In this document: one piece after another, positions 1-12,000 of the stretch
Position numbering within the stretch: position 1 is the stretch's first letter
How the letters are laid out: each line of letters starts with the position of its first letter
Assembly (NCBI GenBank): GCA_000149265.1
Contig: CH003204.1
Span: forward strand, 271,535 to 335,534
DNA length: 64,000 bases
Source of the DNA: Ciona savignyi
Taxonomy: Eukaryota; Chordata; Ascidiacea; Phlebobranchia; Cionidae
Reading direction: 5' to 3'
The notes under the pieces: generated by a model
What the model was told of the DNA's origin: nothing
Databases searched by the model: none
The model's input: only the letters and a program-made list of their open reading frames with translations
Position numbers and translations under genes: made by a program

Positions 1-436
1 TTTCTGTTTATTTTAAATTTGTGTTTTCTCCAGTTTTTAGCTTTATAAATAATGTAAGCCTTGTAGTATAAGTGCCACTGTTGGGCCAACCACATAACGC
101 CGACAACACATTATTCACAAAATGCTCTCAAAACAAATACGACATTACTCGATATTGCGGTATTTTTCTCACATTGGTGCATGGTATGTGAAGTAAAAAT
201 AATGTTCAGTGTTTTGTTACCAGGATAATGTATATGTTATTTCATCTGTATATTAATGACCAAGCATAAATTCAGTATGTTTACCGGTGAAAATGGATAA
301 ATATAAATATTTCATAGAGCTATGATGTTTTAAAGTTTACTTGCCAAGTTCATAAGTGTAATAATTTTGTCCTAAGTGTTTTTGGGTGTCGCTTTATAGA
401 AGCTGCAATTCATTATTTCTGGAGATCTATTCTTAT

Positions 437-655
437 TACAGGAATTTAGACAAAACGCACGACATTCGATGCTTATCAATAGAATCTATATAATACGATA
501 TTTCTGGTCTAGGAAATAAAAATTTAATTATAATATTGATAGGTTTATATATCATGTCTACAATGCGTTTGCCTTTTAGTCGATATTGACATCGAGTCGG
601 GTGTTATCACACAAGCATCGAATGTCGTGCAGTTTGTCGGAATGCCTGTAATGAG
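437..655. repeat. Foldback (MITE-like) element
   Basis: The two ends are inverted copies of each other. The left arm (about 437-480) contains ACGACATTCGATGCTT and the right arm (about 613-655) contains its reverse complement. The outermost bases read ATTACAGG and CCTGTAAT. About 130 bp of AT-rich sequence lies between the arms. No coding capacity is visible, so this looks like a non-autonomous DNA transposon. The family was not recognised. Confidence 0.6.
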
Positions 656-788
656 ATTAATTTTTTTATTTTGTAGACCATAAATACTCTATTATACCCT
701 GTCCGAAGTGCAGTTATAATAAAAAATTATAGTCAAAAAATTATATAGGTTATATATTTCCACCTTGTAATTGTATGTGCTTGTGCAG

Positions 789-893
789 GACTCAAAACCA
801 GCGACGGAAACACCAATTGTAACCGAACCAGAATATGTCCATCTTACAACAGAAGGCTTCAATCTACGTGAAAGAAAGCCAAGACAACCCTAG
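789..893 (+). CDS. Last coding exon of an unidentified gene
   Basis: A good 3' splice site (TGCTTGTGCAG) precedes an open frame that starts DSKPATETPIVTEPEYVHLT and ends in RKPRQP before a TAG at 891-893. The 34-residue tail is polar and Pro/Thr/Glu-rich and matches no family I know. Upstream exons must lie to the left of the window, because no convincing exon was seen in 1-788. The exon call rests on the acceptor, the open frame and its protein-like composition. It could be spurious. Confidence 0.4.
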   Translation, partial: DSKPATETPIVTEPEYVHLTTEGFNLRERKPRQP

Positions 894-2565
894 TCAAATT
901 ATTCTGAATATAGTCAGTTTTTTGCGTTGCGCTAATACGGAGCTGCCTGCTATATATATCTATATATATATATTTATATATGTTTGCTTTGCTTGCTATA
1001 TATTCAGCCTTTGCTGCATTTAAGTACTTTGTACGCGTCGTAGAAGCATTACTATTATCATGAGATTATTTAGTAGAGTTCCATATCAACGCAGTTACCT
1101 TATCAATTTTCTAGCACGATTGATCACCATTGCAGTGAAACCTGTATATAAGCTCTACCAACTGGAGCCGTCATTTAGAGTTCAGGTTCATTTTTGCTAA
1201 AGTTTATTTTTTGAAATTATACAAACTAGGCAATTTTTATTTGCATTTTTTGCATCTTTTTTTTGTTTAACCAAAAATGTTTCTTTTTAAAAAAGTATGT
1301 CCGTTTTCAAAAAACGGAGAATTAGGAAATGTGCTATTTTTAAATTCCAAACCTGTCATTACCACACGAACATTCCAATCCCCCATAGCCCAACATATTG
1401 TTAATTTATTAGGTTTCCCAAGCGGTACAAAAAAGATACCAAAATTAGTTTTAATCCAGTCAACACGTATTTAACCGGATTTTGCCCGACTTGATAGACT
1501 TTTGCAACCTTTATTTGACTTAATTTTATTAAAATGTATACATCAATCTCGTATTATAATTTCTTTAAATGTAATCTCCTTATTTAATGCTGTGTTTTTC
1601 ACAATCTAATTTCCGTGGATAAAATTCATATTATAATTGCTTTAAATTTAATTCCCGTATTCAACTGTGTTTTTCACGATAAATATTCCTTCGTATATGA
1701 TTCCCATATTATAATTTACTTAATCGTGATTGTGATACGCAAATATAATTTGAAAGTGATTTCCATATTCTGATATTTTAATTATGTTTTCTATATTAAA
1801 TTTTCCAAAAATGCTATTCCTATAAAAACAACGGCTTATTTCTGTTTATGGTTCCCACATACCACTTTACTTTGCTATTTCTATTATTCCGACTTGTTTA
1901 ATGTGCTTTCTATGCCGCTCAAAAATTCGCTCGCAAAATTGTGTTTTTCCATCCAAATCGTCCCAATATGTCAAATCGATAGAAATGTTGGCGAGGCAAT
2001 AAATTATTCGCCGTCCAATATTTACTTGTCATCAAACACACGTTAGTCTGCTAGTAATCTATGAGGAACGCACGAAAAAGCCTGTTTTCCAACAGTAGGA
2101 ACATACCATCACCGTTATATAACCAGCGACATATGGTGTGGTATTTTCATAGTTTGGAAAGAGTTTTAGCTGTAGTTTAATACAGGTCACAAAAAAATAG
2201 TGCTTTAAAAAGACAACAGTTAGGAGAAATTGCTCACAAAAACTAAAAAAACTTTTTTTCCGTTATAGCCAGTTCCCGAGGTTTAAAACGCATGTAGTCC
2301 CAGGTTATTTAGTATCGATTGCGATAAATTTCACCACGTGTAAGCTAGGATACTAAAACTAAGTCATCTACCTGTCGCTTTGTTTTGTTGACACGCCTTT
2401 AACCGCACCTTATCCGACTTTATATTTTATTAGTTTATTTATTTTTTGCCCTTTAACGGCAAGACAAGCCGAAGATGACAAAACAACAGTTGTTAAAACA
2501 AGTCTTTAAAAAAATACTTTATTTACTTTATGTTAATATTTTTACTTAATGTTTATTTTGTTTTT
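894..2565. other. Intergenic, no gene seen
   Basis: AT-rich sequence with no exon that passes splice, phase and similarity tests. A TA-rich microsatellite lies at about 950-985. Degenerate repeats of roughly 90 bp containing TATAATT and GTGTTTTTCAC run through about 1545-1760. A 65-codon open frame at 1277-1474 has low-complexity AT-driven composition and was not accepted. Confidence 0.6.
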
Positions 2566-2680
2566 TTTTACCCAGCCAAATTTTGAACCCAGGAAGGGCT
2601 CGTCACTAAAACCTTTTCTGTTTAAGAGTAGGTATGTGAATCGGTCGCTTTAAACATTTGGCCACACGACCGTGCATATT
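2566..2680 (-). repeat. SINE-A copy
   Basis: Reverse-oriented tRNA-derived SINE. The A-rich tail (as T-run plus ACCCAGCC) comes first and the head, with GGCCACACGACCGT, lies at the right end. It sits just upstream of the GPCR start codon at 2745. Confidence 0.75.
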
Positions 2681-2744
2681 CACTTTATATTCGTAGATTC
2701 TCTTGATGATAGTATATTCAATATAACAATCAGGGTCGTTTAAA

Positions 2745-5132
2745 ATGGGTTTAAATTACCCCCAATGTGACTGGATATTCTCGGACTCCTATCTCGCCAT
2801 CTTCTCCCATAGTTTCAATGTAACAGTAGAAGAAGCGGAGACTATTCTCACCGATTCACTCGGCCCCTGCGCCCCTCTCGCTTTCAACGACCTCCCTAGT
2901 TCTTACGTCACAATCCTCACTGTGCTGTACAGTGTGGTGATGACGATCGGTATCCTGGGCAACGCGTGCGTCATCGCTGTGGTAATAAGCTGCAGGAAAC
3001 TATGGAAACCGATCAATTTCTTGCTGCTCTCTCTCGCCTCTAGCGATTTGCTTCTGTCGCTGACTCTCCCGTGGACGATTATACGCAACACGTCGTACGA
3101 CTATACAATGGGTCCCAGTCTCTGTAAGGCTATCCCTCCAATCCAAGGTTAGAGATAACTTTCGTGCCCTGTTTTTCATTCCTATATTCACGAATTCCGT
3201 ATTTCTTTTTTTACCCTGCCTAGTTTTAAACCCATGATGATATAGCATAAAAAGGATAGGATATTCATGTTTATCCCCGTAAATGGCAAAACCAAGGGGG
3301 TTAACACACGGGCAATCGTTAGATCACCTCGCGCCCATCGTCGGGTTACCGGAGCTATTGCCGTGTGTTGTATATGATAGACACGTTCCTTCAATTTGGT
3401 AGAACCCAATATTTTTCTAGGTTCAGGCAATGTCCGTTAAGTGCCTTGCGACCAGTTTCGAACCTGCAACCGTTCGGTTGACTTAACTGCCAGACTAACG
3501 GACCGGATATATCGTCATTAATACCGTTTTTATTTGAGTCATTACATACAATCGGTGCAAAGTCAATTCATTGGCCACACGACTTTCTTATTTCGTCACA
3601 GGTACCGCTGTCTTGAGCAGCATCAGCGTCTTGCTGATTATTGCCCTCGAGCGACACCAAGCGATCGTTTATCCGACCAGACAGAATACATTCAGATCCA
3701 AAAGAAAACTGCGTCTTGCGATTTTTCTTGTCTGGATTTGCTCGTTCTGTTTTCAGGTTGGTTTAAAGTGTTTTTTGTTCGTACTGGGTTGTATACATCA
3801 GTGTAAGACTTTAATATTTCGTGTATTTTACTAAAATAATAACAAATCCGACCGATTAGCTAAGTGAGTTAGTGCGTCGCCTTTCAGCCAAAGGGTTACA
3901 GGTTTAAAACTGGTCGGTAGCGAGTCTGTTGTTTCCTGGGATAAGGCAGTTGCCTGAACCCAGCGGATTGATGGATTAAACTAAATTAAAAGAACTTATC
4001 GATCATACTCAAAGCACTACCATAGTTCATAGTTAACCCAACGGTGGGCACGAGGTGAACACCCACTGCGTTTTCCCATTCACGGTGATAATCATGAATA
4101 TCATATCCTAACAATTATGTTTTATATATATTGACATAATGCTTGGGACATAAAATAACTTTTATCACAATAACAACCGTCTAACTTGCGGCTGGTTTCG
4201 ATCCGAAACCATTCGGCTGCCTCCCGAAAATCTTAACCTTAAAAATGAACCGGTTGTATGGAGTAACATGGTATCCAAAACGCCTACATTCATACAGTTT
4301 ACCTTATATCTGTTGGTATAACGCTTGTGACATCAAATAACTTTCTGTGACGTCACAGATCCCACAAATTGTTGTACTAGATGACGTAACATGGCAGGAA
4401 ACTACCTCGGTCGTCACGCTGTCGATCTGGTATAAAGTGACCGTCCATGTCTGCCGAGAAACTTGGTCGGCCCAGCAAAGCCAAGACTACTCAATCGCAA
4501 TCGTTGTTATCGTGTATGCTCTCCCAGTAGCGCTGCTTGCTTTTCTGTACGGCAGGATCGGGTATTTTTTACGCAGTCGGCGAGGAATCGAAAACTCTTT
4601 GTCGGCGGAATCTTCCGAAAGGAGTCGTTCCCGCAGAAGAAGGTTGTCCTTGATGTTGGTGCTGCTGGTTGCAAGTTTCGCGTTATTCTGGGGACCCTAC
4701 TTTATATTCCAGTGCCTGACTGTTTGTATCACGAGTTACTGCAGCCCAGAGCTGGTCGGGTACCTACAGCTACTGGGTCATGTTAACGTCGCGCTTGACC
4801 CTGTATTATACGCCGTCCTCCACGAACGAGTAAGAGAGGAATTCGTCGCCATGTTAAAAAAGATCGGTAAGGCGATCTGCGGCTGTAAAACCTCAACCCT
4901 AAGTCGAATTCCTCGACGCAGCAGAAGCGTAAACTCCCCGCAACCCAATCGGGATTTCCGAAACGCGAATACCAGTTCGCTGAGACCCGTATACACCGTG
5001 TCTGTAACATCGCCAACCGACAACGTAGAGTCCACGATGCTTGCCCGACCCAGTACCAGCAGAGCCGACTCTAACTTCCAAAAGACTGAACTGTACGAAT
5101 TACAGCTTCCAGGTACAACCCAAGATCCCTAA
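2745..5132 (+). CDS. Class A (rhodopsin-like) peptide-type GPCR, 3 exons
   Basis: The exons are 2745-3147, 3602-3756 and 4359-5132, with phases 1 and 0 and a product of 443 aa. The protein is a seven-helix plasma-membrane receptor. TM1 holds GNACVIAVV. TM2 holds LASSDLLLSL. The TM3 cytoplasmic end reads LERH (E-R-H for the DRY motif, about residues 151-153). The second extracellular loop has a Cys next to a Trp (HVCRETW). TM6 holds FALFWGPY and TM7 ends in DPVLY (NPxxY variant). A basic Arg-rich third loop and a Ser/Pro-rich 100-residue C-tail follow. The N-terminus carries Asn glycosylation sequons. The layout resembles peptide receptors, but the ligand cannot be assigned. Intron 1 holds a SINE-B and intron 2 another. 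It is convergent with the synaptotagmin gene. Confidence 0.85.
3252..3510 (-). repeat. SINE-B copy in GPCR intron 1
   Basis: Reverse-oriented long SINE. The tail AGGATAGGATATTCATG is at the left, followed by the conserved body (GGGTTACCGGAGCTATTG and TTGGTAGAACCCA). The tRNA-like head is at the right. Confidence 0.75.
3845..4116 (+). repeat. SINE-B copy in GPCR intron 2
   Basis: The tRNA-like head begins CCGACCGATTAGCTAAGTGA. The body (TGCCTGAACCCAGCGGATT) and a tail with ATGAATATCATATCCTAAC follow. The copy is degenerate. Confidence 0.7.
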
Positions 5133-5250
5133 GCTGAACGGTCGTGTGGCCGAATTGTTAACGCGACCAAATTATGAACAATGTATAAAAGGAATGGACT
5201 TATTGACGAGACCATCATGGGATTGAAACTGAGCCCGGAAAAAAAGGTTC
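5084..5250 (+). repeat. GPCR coding tail plus SINE-A, source or twin of the copy at 6311
   Basis: A SINE-A (5147-5250) starts only 15 bp after the GPCR stop codon, so it forms the start of the 3' UTR. The segment from 5084, which encodes the last 15 codons of the receptor and its stop, through the SINE head recurs at 6311-6395 with only about five differences in 85 bases. Confidence 0.8.
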
Positions 5251-6038
5251 CCAGACTGAACTTAACATATTGAACAGCTTTTCTCTGCTTTAGATTTATC
5301 ATACAATTGAACTGTAAACGGTTGCATTGAACAGTGCTCCGCAACCTTTTTTACTCACATTTATAAACTTACTTAATTTTGAAGGCACATTTTATCACAT
5401 AATAAGAGTCTTATTTTCGTAATCTTTAAATTTGCAAAAACTAAAATCCTTTTTATTTGATAAAAACCGTTTTTAAAAGTATTATTATTTTCCCACGGCA
5501 CTCCTAGCATTGTTTTGTGGCACACTGCACGTGGAGCACTAACATTGAATACAGAAAGTAAACACGATTCTACGAGTGGTATGTCATTTTATTCAAAAGG
5601 CAAGTACAAAATTAGACGGCGATAAAAAACAGTTGAAGCTATAACCTATAGAAAATTGTCTTTTCACGTAATTGCACCTTCGAAACCGAACTAGCAATCT
5701 TAAAAATTGGAACATTGGAAAGCTGTTCGCATTGCCAAAGACGAATACGAAAATAAAAAACAAGAGAAAGACGGAAAATTAAACCTAGTTTAAAATCTTT
5801 TCTAAACCACATTGCCGAAAGAAGGATAGAGATTAGTAACATGTCTGCGTTCCTGATTTTTAAACTTAGCGCTGTGGTGAAAAGTAAAGATTTGTATACA
5901 ATTTCTGCATTCCTGATTTTTCAAACTGTGGTAAAAGGTGAAGATTTGAATACAATTCCGTAGTCCCATATTTCCGTGTCTTAGTGCTGCCTTTGCCAAA
6001 CACGGCATCGTTCGTTTGTACACAACGTTTACTCTACT
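5251..6038. other. 3' intergenic region between two convergent genes
   Basis: No coding exon was seen. TTTATT at 5588-5593 reads as AATAAA on the minus strand and is a plausible poly(A) signal for the synaptotagmin gene. Short direct repeats (CATTCCTGATTTTT twice, CAATTTCTGCATTCC) occur around 5845-5930. Confidence 0.5.
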
Positions 6039-9000
6039 CTAGTGGTTGTTTACGACCTCGGATAAAGCGTGCCACCTCGCTATTGTCTTGCTCGGGTGAG
6101 CCAGCATCTCCTGCCAGTGTAGAAGGTGCTCTCCCCGGCAATACATGAAGGAACCGACGGAAACCTGTCCGTACTTGTGCTCCGATCCATACCGCCCTCT
6201 CGTGACAGTGTTTTTTAACGTCGACGTCATTTTGTGAACTGCGCCACGCCCGCCGGTGGTGACAACTGTAAGAGATTGATAATAAAAGTCTAATAAAGCG
6301 TCGTGGTACGGACTGAACTGTACGAATTACAGCTTTCAGGCACAACCCACGATCCCTAAGCTGAACGGTCGTGTGGCCGAATGGTTAACGCAACCGATAC
6401 ATAAACCAATTCAATATCAAAACAGTCTTGCTGACAAGCCCATCAGGGATTCAAAACCTTAACCGGTAAATAAATTTATAAAACGTCGCCCATATTTATT
6501 ATTTGGCACGGTTGTGTCGCCGAATGGTTACCCCGATCGATATAAATACCGGCAACCTCTAAAAAACTGTATTAGTGTCGAATCCATTATGGGTTCGAAA
6601 CTTGGCCCGATAAATAAAAATATTGATATTTATAATGTAGATAGACAGCGCATGCGCGCTTACAGGTTTAAATGTAATTAAATCCACATTTTATTACCGT
6701 TTAAAAGCAAGCAAGTGTTCTCCATATCTTTTGCGGTGACTTTAAATGAAAATGATTCGTTATATTGCGGGTCCGCCGCCCCATCCTCAATGGATGTGCG
6801 TCTCGTCTTCACAATGCGATGTCCTTGGCTCAGCAAGACTTTCACGTAGATCCCTGAAATGAAGAGCGTTAATTAAGTTTTTAACCGAACCAAGGTTCTA
6901 TCTATGGTGGGTTCGTCTATGACTCCGCTTTTGTGAAAAAAATCGGCTACTTTAACTATTCAGCCACACAACTGTGATAAAACTAAACATCGTGTAGGTC
7001 CCGGGTTTATTATCATTTTAGATTTCTAACACTTTTTTTAACCGGAAGAAGTATGGAAACCAAAATAGGTTCGTCCTTACGAGGTTTTTGTATAGTTGGC
7101 ATATGTATGGGTCGCGTTCTTGGCTACACGACCGTACATCTGTTTCAGAAGTACTTTTTTTTCAGGTAGATCCAGCTTGGGGTTATCACCAAGACCGCAT
7201 TTGTATAGTCGGTGTATGTATAGGTCGTGCTAACCACTCAGCCACATGACCGTATACACGATAAGTACAAATGGGAAAGTCGTGTTCGGGTTTCAGTGCA
7301 ACACAATTTACCGGTTTCGTCCAAATCCATTTTGCGAAGGCTTCTGGCTCCTAACACGACTACGTTTAGCCTGCTCATCCCTGGTAAGTATGTCAGCGAG
7401 ATCTTTAGCTCACCAAGCGAGGTACCCGAATCACCAGGCTGTAAAAAAATACAAGTAAATAAAATTCTAATTAAAGCCGGTTACTGCGAACAAATCAATA
7501 ACCAAATTTCCTAGGCCAGACGTGCTAAACTTTAATTGACTCAATTCCGTGTGCTAATTAGGCCATATTGCAATGATGTATTACGGATCTTACGTGTGCT
7601 ATGTCGTCCAGGTCTCTCCACAGGACTTCGTTCGCTTTCATCGGGTCCACGTCGCCCAAGCCGACCAGAGAGTGGCCAAGGAGGCGCCGCGTCGACTTTT
7701 TCTTGTCGAGGTCGTAAACCGACATCCGAAGACTGCGTTTTCCAAGGTCTTCTTCGGAAACCTGGAAATAAATGTAACAGTGTAATTCCTTCGTTGTGTG
7801 TATGATTTTTAGCATGTGCCTTGCTTCTTATTTTAGCGTGAACTAATCAGTTGTATCACGTGTTTGCGCCTTTTCATCATATGTACGTGAGTTGAACTGT
7901 ATAGCAAATTGGGAGTCGTAATTTGTACGTATTGGCAGGCGGTTGTATCCTGCTGTGGTTTACTGGTTTTACGAATACAAGACACAAACTACAGGTATTA
8001 TACGCGAACCCTGGAATTGTTACACAAATAGTTTTGTCAGACCGAATAGCTCGGTGGGTTAATGCGTCGCCTTTCAAACGAGGAGTCGCCGGTTTGAAAC
8101 TGGTTGCTATAAGATAGTGGGCTGTATCTTTCGGCAAGGCACTTAGCGGACCCGCCTACACTACAATGGTTAACGGGTTCTACCAAATTAAAGAAACGTC
8201 TCAATTATACACAACACACTGCAATAAGTCCGATAATCAGACGGTGGGCACGATTTAATCTGGCGATTTTCCATGTGAAAACACCCCTTGTATTTCCTAT
8301 TTCCAGGGATAAATATGATTATTCTATCCTAAAATTAAAGTAATTTTCTTCAGTTTTCATATTCCATCAGCTTCGTTTAAGACAAGTGGTAAAACCTATC
8401 TTATCGCGATAAAAATCAATGTTTTATTCATCACAATTATATCCTGATTGGATTCTGCTTTAATACTCATTTCGATCGAAATATAGTTTCCTGATTGAAT
8501 TTCTAATGTAAAGTCTTTAAATTCGTTGATGAATACGGGGATATTGGAATTGAAACTGGTGGACACGTACGTTTTTAACGAGTTAGGGAAACAGGGGTAA
8601 AAGTTGCCTGTAGGAAAACTATGCCCCACACAGCAGTAATTTCAATTCCCTTCGGGAAATCTACATTACTTTCCACTTTTGTAGGGTTAGTTTTAATAAT
8701 TCACCGGTTACTTTACCTGGAAAACAAATGTTTCGTTGAAGGCAGGATTGCAGTTTCTCAGTTTAACTTTGGTCTGTTGGGAAATTCTTTCGTCAGGAAG
8801 AATGAATAATTTGACGAAACTGTCTGGCGGATTGTTGCTGGTAGTTCGAAGAGGTAACTGCTTCACCTAATAACAAAATTTCCGATAAAGCGTTTTTCGT
8901 TTTAGCGAATAAGTTTGGGGTAAATAGTTCCAGTTCCGGGTTAATAGACCCACGCGGAGAAAATCCCCTTTTCGTGTTTTGTTACCCAAGCAGCATTCTC

Positions 9001-12000
9001 AAGTGTCGATTTATCTTTGAACGTTTGTCAAGCGAAACCACAAAATCGAGCTTTTTTGTTCTTTAAAGCATTCGCAAAAGTTCCCGAAGTTCACGGCTTA
9101 TGGAAAGCAGCGACGCGAGACACCACAGTTGAATTCCTCTCTTTAATCGACGACGAACACGTCGCAGATAAACAGAATACTCAAACAAACGTGAAAGCAT
9201 GGACTTGAAAACTCGACGACACATTTTGTTATTCAGGTTCTGTTTACGAGCAGGGCCGAGACTTGTTTACGGACTTCATATTTACCTTTTATTTTGCTGG
9301 GTTAGTTTTCGAACCCACAATGGGCTGCTCTTAGATTGTTTTGTAGATAAAAATGGAATTCGTTATATGAATCAGCCGCGGTAACCATTCGACCTATACA
9401 CAACCATCTGAATTATTTTAATCTTTGTTTATTTGTTTAAAGGGCTAATTTTTAAAGCCATGGTGACTTACACCGTTTATATATTGCTATATATATATAC
9501 TATATATATAGCAATATATGAATTATTGGCCTTAACCATTTAATCGAACGACCGCACAATTAATATAACCTAAAGATCACAGATCAGTTAAACTGTCATT
9601 ATGCGCACGAAGCGTTTTAATTTCGACAACCAGCCAAATGACCTTTTATTCGCTGTAACCCAAAAAGGTCACCAATTGAAAAGGTAGCTGTAAAGCAATG
9701 TAGAACATGAGACTCAAAATCATCAACAGTCTATCTGTACGGTCATGTGGACGAAAACCAGTCGATAGACTAGTTACTTTAGTGACTATGTGGCCGAATG
9801 GTTAGTGCGACCGATACATATACCTACTCATGTATATTAAAAACGGTCCTCATGGGTTCGAAACTTGGCTCGGTAAAAAATACTAAAGTAACTACTAGTA
9901 CGATCATGTGGCCCATTGTTTAACGCGACCAATATAAATACAAACGTACGAGCCCAACTTGGGATTAAAACCAAATCCGAAAAAAACTGTAAAAACACTC
10001 TACCTTTATTACTTTTACAGTAAGCGATTCCACCGCTGCGTCGTAGACCACCGAAAACCACAGGCGACCGCAGCGGCTAATAGGGAGGTCGACATCCTGA
10101 TTCTCAGTGTACCTAGATTTGAATAGAACCCCTTTAATGCGGAAGAGATCGTGCGGTTTGTTGCGTAACGCAATTTTGGTGACGTCACGTAAAAAAACAA
10201 AGGAAGAAAACACACTTTTATAGGTAAAAAATTTATTAACACGCAAAAATAATTAATAAAATTAAAAAACACGAAAAAAAAAACAAAAAATGAAAAAACA
10301 CGAAAAAATTTAAAAACATTTAAAAAAACAAAAAAACTTTAACGAAAACCCGGAAAAGCGTACTTGTAAAGTTCTGGTTGTATTTTTCCAACAAAGAAAG
10401 TCCGTTGGTCCGGAGATCTGGACGGGGAGTGTTGAGGAGAATTGAGCTGAGACGAACTTCCATTCGGGCTGCCTGCGTTTGGATTTGTTTTTTACCAAGC
10501 CAAGTTTCGAACCCATGATGGGCTCGTCACCAGGACAGTTTTTTGTATAAGAGTCGGTATATGTATCGGTCGCGTTAACGATTCGGCTACACGACGGTAC
10601 AAGGGCTGCCTGCGTTTGTGTTTGTGAAACAACCGTTTGTTTACGTCGGCGCAAACGCACTGCTTATAGAAGGTGCTAATTTCCCTTGGCAGGAAAATCA
10701 ATATGTACAAATGACGAAGGCATGATCGATATGGTCAAGTTATGAGCGACGGTTGCGGGCGAGAGGAGAATGTTTGAATCGTTTTTCACAATTTATCTCG
10801 GGGTGGTACGGTCGTGTGGCCGAATGGTTAACGCGACCGATACATATACCGACTCCTATACAAAAAAACGGTCTCTTTGACGAGCCCATCATGAGTTCAT
10901 AACTTTACTTGGCTCGGGAAAAAAAAAACAGGTGTAAAACGGTCCTGGTGACGATCCCATCATGGGTTCGAAACTTGGCCCGGTAAAAAAAAACAAATTA
11001 CCTCGGGGTGACTTTTGACTCCAACTGTCAACGGACAGTCGGTCGCACGACTGGTAGAGGCCGCCGACACGTGACAAGGTGGGTGAACGGGGAAACCAAG
11101 TGGGTGAGATGTTGTCCGACTCCGATTTTACCTGGAAATAATTTCGTGGATTACGGTCAAGGTACAATATCTTTTCTAGTCGCAATTAAACACCAATAAA
11201 ACAACGTGTATTCAGTGGAATCCAATAAGCACACTGCTGTTATAAATATGCTAGACCAGGTGTGGGCAACGTATCCAGTCGGCGGGCCAAATGTGAGAAA
11301 ATGAAGTCCTTGGTGGGCCGGATTATTACATGAATAGTATTCAATATCTTAAATACAGGGTATATGGTTATATACAGTCTGCGGGCCGGTCAAAATCCCT
11401 TCACGGGCCGGACCCGGCCCGCGGTCCGTATGTTGCCCATGTCTGTGCTAGACAGTTTTAGGAAGAACTTGGCCATCAGTCCGCCAGCTACAATTGCTGG
11501 TCGCTTGTGTCAAGAAAATTAACGGAGATTTTTCCTTGGGGGACGTCGAGTTCATTGCGGGTTTAAAACATATGGCCATCCAACAAAAAACAATTATTTC
11601 GTTGCTTAAACCCAAGACTTTATTAGACAAAACGCAAAATCCACATCACTAATAATACAAAGCAAAAGCTTCGGAACCCAAACAGTAAAAAGTATTCCAA
11701 CCAGTGACCAAGTTATAACAGCATTTTTTCACTCTTGGTTTTAACCTTGAATATATCCAAAGCTAAAACATAGTGCATTCATTTGTATGTTATCATTAAA
11801 TAGCACCCAACCTGCAGAGAGCCGATGGTGGGTGGGAGTTGGAAGGGAATAATGTTATCTTTCGTTGACCTCCCGATCACAGGCGACCTTCCACCGATAG
11901 GCATTGGGGGTGATCTCTGTGGTCCCACTGGGGTGATGAAAGTATTTGGAACCACGACCATGGGAGGAATCTTCTTTTCTCTGGAGACGAGATTTAAATT

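Noticed and set aside
835..1023. 62-codon plus-strand open frame
   Set aside because: It overlaps the better supported exon at 789-893 in another frame and runs into a TA microsatellite that gives YIYIYIFIY.
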